DNA of 64,000 nucleotides. Origin: Psoroptes ovis (lineage: Eukaryota; Arthropoda; Arachnida; Sarcoptiformes; Psoroptidae). Position 1 is the first letter of the stretch; each line of letters begins with the position of its first letter. Below the pieces are notes generated by a model. The model saw nothing but the letters and a program-made list of their open reading frames with translations, ran no database searches and was not told where the DNA came from. Made by a program: the position numbers and the translations under genes. Below, one piece after another: positions 61,201-64,000 of the stretch. The DNA lies in assembly GCA_002943765.1 (NCBI GenBank), contig PQWQ01000001.1, forward strand, positions 3,445,501-3,509,500. Direction: 5' to 3'.

Positions 61201-62832
61201 ATTTTCATCGCACTGAGCCAAGAAATTTCAAATGTAAAGCATGTCATACATTTTTCGGAATGAAAGAATCTTATGTTCACCATTTAGAAACCGAATCCCA
61301 TCAATATGTCTGCACTTATTGCGGCATAACTACAGCAACACCAAGTATGTATCTCCACTTTAATTGCCGATATTGAAATAATTCATTTCTTTTGTTTCAT
61401 CAAGGTTCGCGGCGAGCACACATACAAAATTCGCATGCCGAAAAGCTTCTTCTTTGTGAAGATTGTGGCGAATGTCAAACTGATATTATGGCGCATTTTG
61501 TTCTTCATGGCTATACATTCGAATGTAAAAAATGTGTTAAAAAATTTTATAATCGTGAACGATTGAATGCGCACATGGAAGTTCATCAAGATCCGATCGA
61601 ATGTAATTGGACTGATTGTAATCGTACGATCGCCACACGTTCGATGTTGGTCACTCATTATCGTTCACATAAAAGTGAACATAAATGCTCTGTTTGTGGG
61701 CAAGGTAATCCAGCATTTTATTCCATAAAATTAGTTTAACTCAAATTTTTTTTCTAATTTAGCGTTTTGGAATTATGCCATGCTCACATCACATCTTAGA
61801 TCGCATCAGCCTATGCCCAGAAATCCTAATATTGCTCGAGCAAGTCCAGGAGCCGGTCGTCCTTTGACTTATCAGAATCGGTCAAGTCCAAGCGTTTTAC
61901 AGCGTGGCAAAGCTGCCGCACCTTTGTTATCAAACAGTGTTATTAAATGTGGACATTGTAATAATTTGTTTCGTTCAGCAAAAGATTTGAGTTTGCATAA
62001 ATGTGGACCCAAATATTCTAATAATGGTGACCAAAATAAATTATTGGAATTGGCTTCAAAAGCCACGGCGCAGGCCAGAGCCTCTTCCAATAGGGTGCCA
62101 ACCCGCAGGCGTGCATCACCTAAAAAACAACAGCCAGTTAATGAACAAATCATTGATCTGCCTGAATTCCATGGCCAACAACCTGTTGATGATGATACAC
62201 AGTTGATCATGATTCTGAATCAATCAACTGGTGAATTGATGGAAATTACGGCTCCTAAAGGCATGGAAGTACAGGATGTGATCAATTCATTAAACTTCAA
62301 TCAACCAGTTGAAGAACAAATGGAAGTGATTGAGGAACAACCACAACAAACGTTCACTAATATCGTTGATGTTGCGCAGCAAGAGCAACAAGAATCGACA
62401 AATGAAACAAAACAAGATATTAAAACAAAAGCTGAACAAGAAGAAACTGCCGCAGCCATCGAAGTAATAGAACAAGTGAATGACCAGCAATCTGATGCAA
62501 CTGGTCAACAAGTTACCGAAGAAAATAATCATCAATTAACAACCGAAACATCGAAAGATCATGACGTCTCTCTTAATCCTGAAACAGAAACAGCCACTGT
62601 ATTGATACAGCAAGATGGCGATGGAGTATCGCATCAAATTATTGAAACTGACGATCCGAATGGTTCACAAGCGATCGTATTGCCACCTGAGTGCATAAAT
62701 GAAGATGGATCATTAATATTAGACGCTGAAACATTACAAAGGTTGAACTTGGCCATTTCAGTTGATGAAAACGGAACGCTAACAACGCCAGATGGTAGTA
62801 CAACATTCATCATTGATACATCAAAAGAATAA
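58282..62832 (+). CDS. Large multi-C2H2 zinc-finger nuclear protein
   Basis: Exons 58282-59750, 59807-60116, 60176-60982, 61041-61344, 61405-61704 and 61763-62832; 1419 residues in phase. The start is the first ATG (MPRLKSRGKVATRV). Residues 1-110 are charged with an AT-hook-like RRGRKRK; 110-490 are Ala/Thr/Ser/Val-rich. From about 510 to 990 there are roughly a dozen C2H2 fingers. Examples: CQYCDTRL..H..EH, YCSKCKEQSIDFDAHHKHMKN, CYYCHGLL, CVACRQ, CYFCNARLESQEAYELH, WCRICDQM, CAYCDIYFSSDDDLISH, CKACHTFFGMKESYVHH, CSVCGQAFWNYAMLTSHLRSH. The C-terminus is Glu/Gln-rich with an isolated CGHCNNLF..LHKC finger. Many linkers are not the TGEKP type, as in chromatin cofactors of the MEP-1 or ZNF592/532 kind. 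I cannot assign an orthologue. Confidence 0.85.
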
Positions 62833-63219
62833 GAAAATTTTCTCTCGATCATTATCATCATCATTCATCTTACAAACACTGATAAAAACATGCATTCTAA
62901 GAAGAAAGAATTGCACAATTCTCATTGATCAATTTATATCCATATTATAATCAAAACACATCATTCGCATTCAATATTGGTTCATAATTTTTTCTCTCCA
63001 TTTTTCATTATTAATAATACAAATTAATTTGAAAATAGTTTTAATAAAACAAAAAATTAAATATTTTGATTTTCATTAGTTTTCATAATTTGAAATAATC
63101 ACAGAATTAAATCATTGGTTAATATTTTATCGATATTGATTGCAAAATTAAATTCATAAAAATTTTTCGACTCATAAACAATCAAAAAATATTTTGAAAA
63201 CTTATAGTTTTGATTTGAT
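62833..63219. other. Convergent 3' ends, zinc-finger gene and AMSH gene
   Basis: 387 bp of AT-rich 3' UTR with ATAAAA/AATAAA-like signals on both strands. No other feature seen. Confidence 0.6.
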
Positions 63220-63999
63220 TCAACGTAAATCAATTACATCGACATTCAATTGATCATTGATTATAGTGTGTTCAGATTGTTGATAAAGACTTTGCTCATT
63301 TGAATGTGGATGAAAGCCTTTCTGGCGACATTTCAATATGAAATCCAAACCAATATCAGTTAATGAATACATATGAATTTCTGAAGTTGTCGGTGCAACA
63401 ACAATAGCTATCGCTTCGGGCAACATCTTTTGATACAATGCATGAGTATGTAAATCAATTGATGATAAGAAACTACGCTGTGTTGGATGTGTATGAATCC
63501 AGCCCAACGTTATCAATTTATGGCGTTCTTGCTCCATCAGTAATTCTTCTTCGTTGATCGATGTACACGAATCAGATGTACCGGTTTGTTTCGGTATCAA
63601 TATGTGCGTTATGGTGAATGAATCTTGTTTTAAATGGCCACATAGAATGCCACATGTTTCAATGTTACGATCTGTATTTGGTTGTGCTAATTTTTTGAAT
63701 TTTTCTGTCAACATTTTAAACGGTATTATCATTTCACGTAAAGTATCACGATCAACATCATCTAATAATGATACTGATGGCTTTGTCGAACGATCAATAA
63801 CAGGCGGTTTTGATTTAGGTATTGCATTCTTAGTTTCCTCTTTTTCCTCTAATTTTTCTTTACTTTTATCAACTTTTATCGTATCAATGTTAGTATGATC
63901 GATATTGATTGATTCTTTCAAGTCTTTTTTATCGGCAAGCTCACGTTTTTTATTATCAAGTTGTGTTTGTAAATTCTTGACATAATCTTCCATTTTTTT
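63220..63999 (-). CDS. STAMBP: AMSH-family JAMM deubiquitinase (5' part outside window)
   Basis: 257 residues from the Met at 63993, but the frame is open to the window edge and AMSH proteins are about 420 residues. The MIT domain and clathrin/STAM-binding parts are therefore probably on exons beyond 64000. The visible N-terminus is coiled-coil (VKNLQTQLDNKKRELADKK). The JAMM domain starts about residue 85. It has ETCGILCG with the catalytic Glu, the zinc motif GWIHTHPTQRSFLSSIDLHTH (HxHx7Sx2D), and MLPEAIAIVVAPTTSEIHMYSLTD. The second zinc site is CRQKGFHPH, and the end is VDVIDLR. The Lys63-specific insertions and second zinc site identify AMSH/AMSH-LP. It removes K63 ubiquitin from receptors at ESCRT-0/III on endosomes. 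Confidence 0.94.
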   Translation of the reverse strand, partial: KKMEDYVKNLQTQLDNKKRELADKKDLKESINIDHTNIDTIKVDKSKEKLEEKEETKNAIPKSKPPVIDRSTKPSVSLLDDVDRDTLREMIIPFKMLTEKFKKLAQPNTDRNIETCGILCGHLKQDSFTITHILIPKQTGTSDSCTSINEEELLMEQERHKLITLGWIHTHPTQRSFLSSIDLHTHALYQKMLPEAIAIVVAPTTSEIHMYSLTDIGLDFILKCRQKGFHPHSNEQSLYQQSEHTIINDQLNVDVIDLR

Positions 64000-64000
64000 A

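Noticed and set aside
1..64000. Mobile elements, CRISPR arrays, bacterial or viral insertions
   Set aside because: No transposase, reverse transcriptase, integrase or viral protein frame and no terminal repeat pair with target duplication was visible; the divergent GTAGYAGCATA pairs are the only inverted-repeat hint.

Overview
The window is AT-rich nuclear DNA from a compact eukaryotic, almost certainly arthropod, genome. Most spliced introns are only about 50-70 nt with ordinary GT..AG ends, and the proteins carry long Asn/Ser/Gln/His homopolymer runs. The gene set includes an ATRX/XNP protein without an ADD finger and an anion-type Cys-loop receptor with an insect-like M2. This fits an acariform, probably astigmatid, mite; the species call is inference. 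I found no tRNA or rRNA gene, CRISPR array or mobile-element coding sequence. Exon joins below were worked out by hand from splice signals, reading phase and protein-family conservation. Spans given for spliced genes include introns.

Left part (1-45 kb), gene-poor and regulatory: the 3' part of a two-dsRBD protein (+); Pumilio (-, seven coding exons); clathrin light chain (-, four exons, one of 12 nt); a low-complexity SxIP-motif protein (+, two possible C-termini); the tRNA-queuosine mannosyltransferase QTMAN/GTDC1 (-, six exons); ATRX/XNP (+, four exons); and a GABA-A-like ligand-gated channel (-, seven exons over 10.8 kb). The last intron of the channel gene contains an intronless HSFY-like DNA-binding-domain gene on the opposite strand.

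Right part (45-64 kb), dense housekeeping genes 0.1-0.9 kb apart: GID8 (+), tubulin cofactor B (-), NDUFB10 (+), ESF1 (-), SIRT2 (-), a STOML1-like SPFH/SCP2 protein (-), a catalytically degenerate group XII phospholipase A2 (-), RPS26 (+), the C7orf50/WKF protein (-), MRPL16 (+), a 1419-residue multi-C2H2 zinc-finger protein (+) and a 5'-truncated AMSH-type K63 deubiquitinase (-). Several pairs are divergent over short shared promoters (TBCB/NDUFB10, C7orf50/MRPL16, PLA2/RPS26) or convergent with 120-400 nt between stops. Themes are ribosome biogenesis and translation (ESF1, RPS26, MRPL16, C7orf50, QTMAN), ubiquitin (GID8, AMSH) and trafficking (clathrin, AMSH); nothing suggests an operon.

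The most notable observations are the nested antisense HSFY-like gene; the 12-nt in-frame clathrin light-chain microexon at the place where vertebrates put their neuronal insert; the His-Asp to Gln-Gln change in the PLA2 active site; two widely spaced divergent clusters of GTAGYAGCATA; and a TAGATGGCG promoter motif at three likely promoters.
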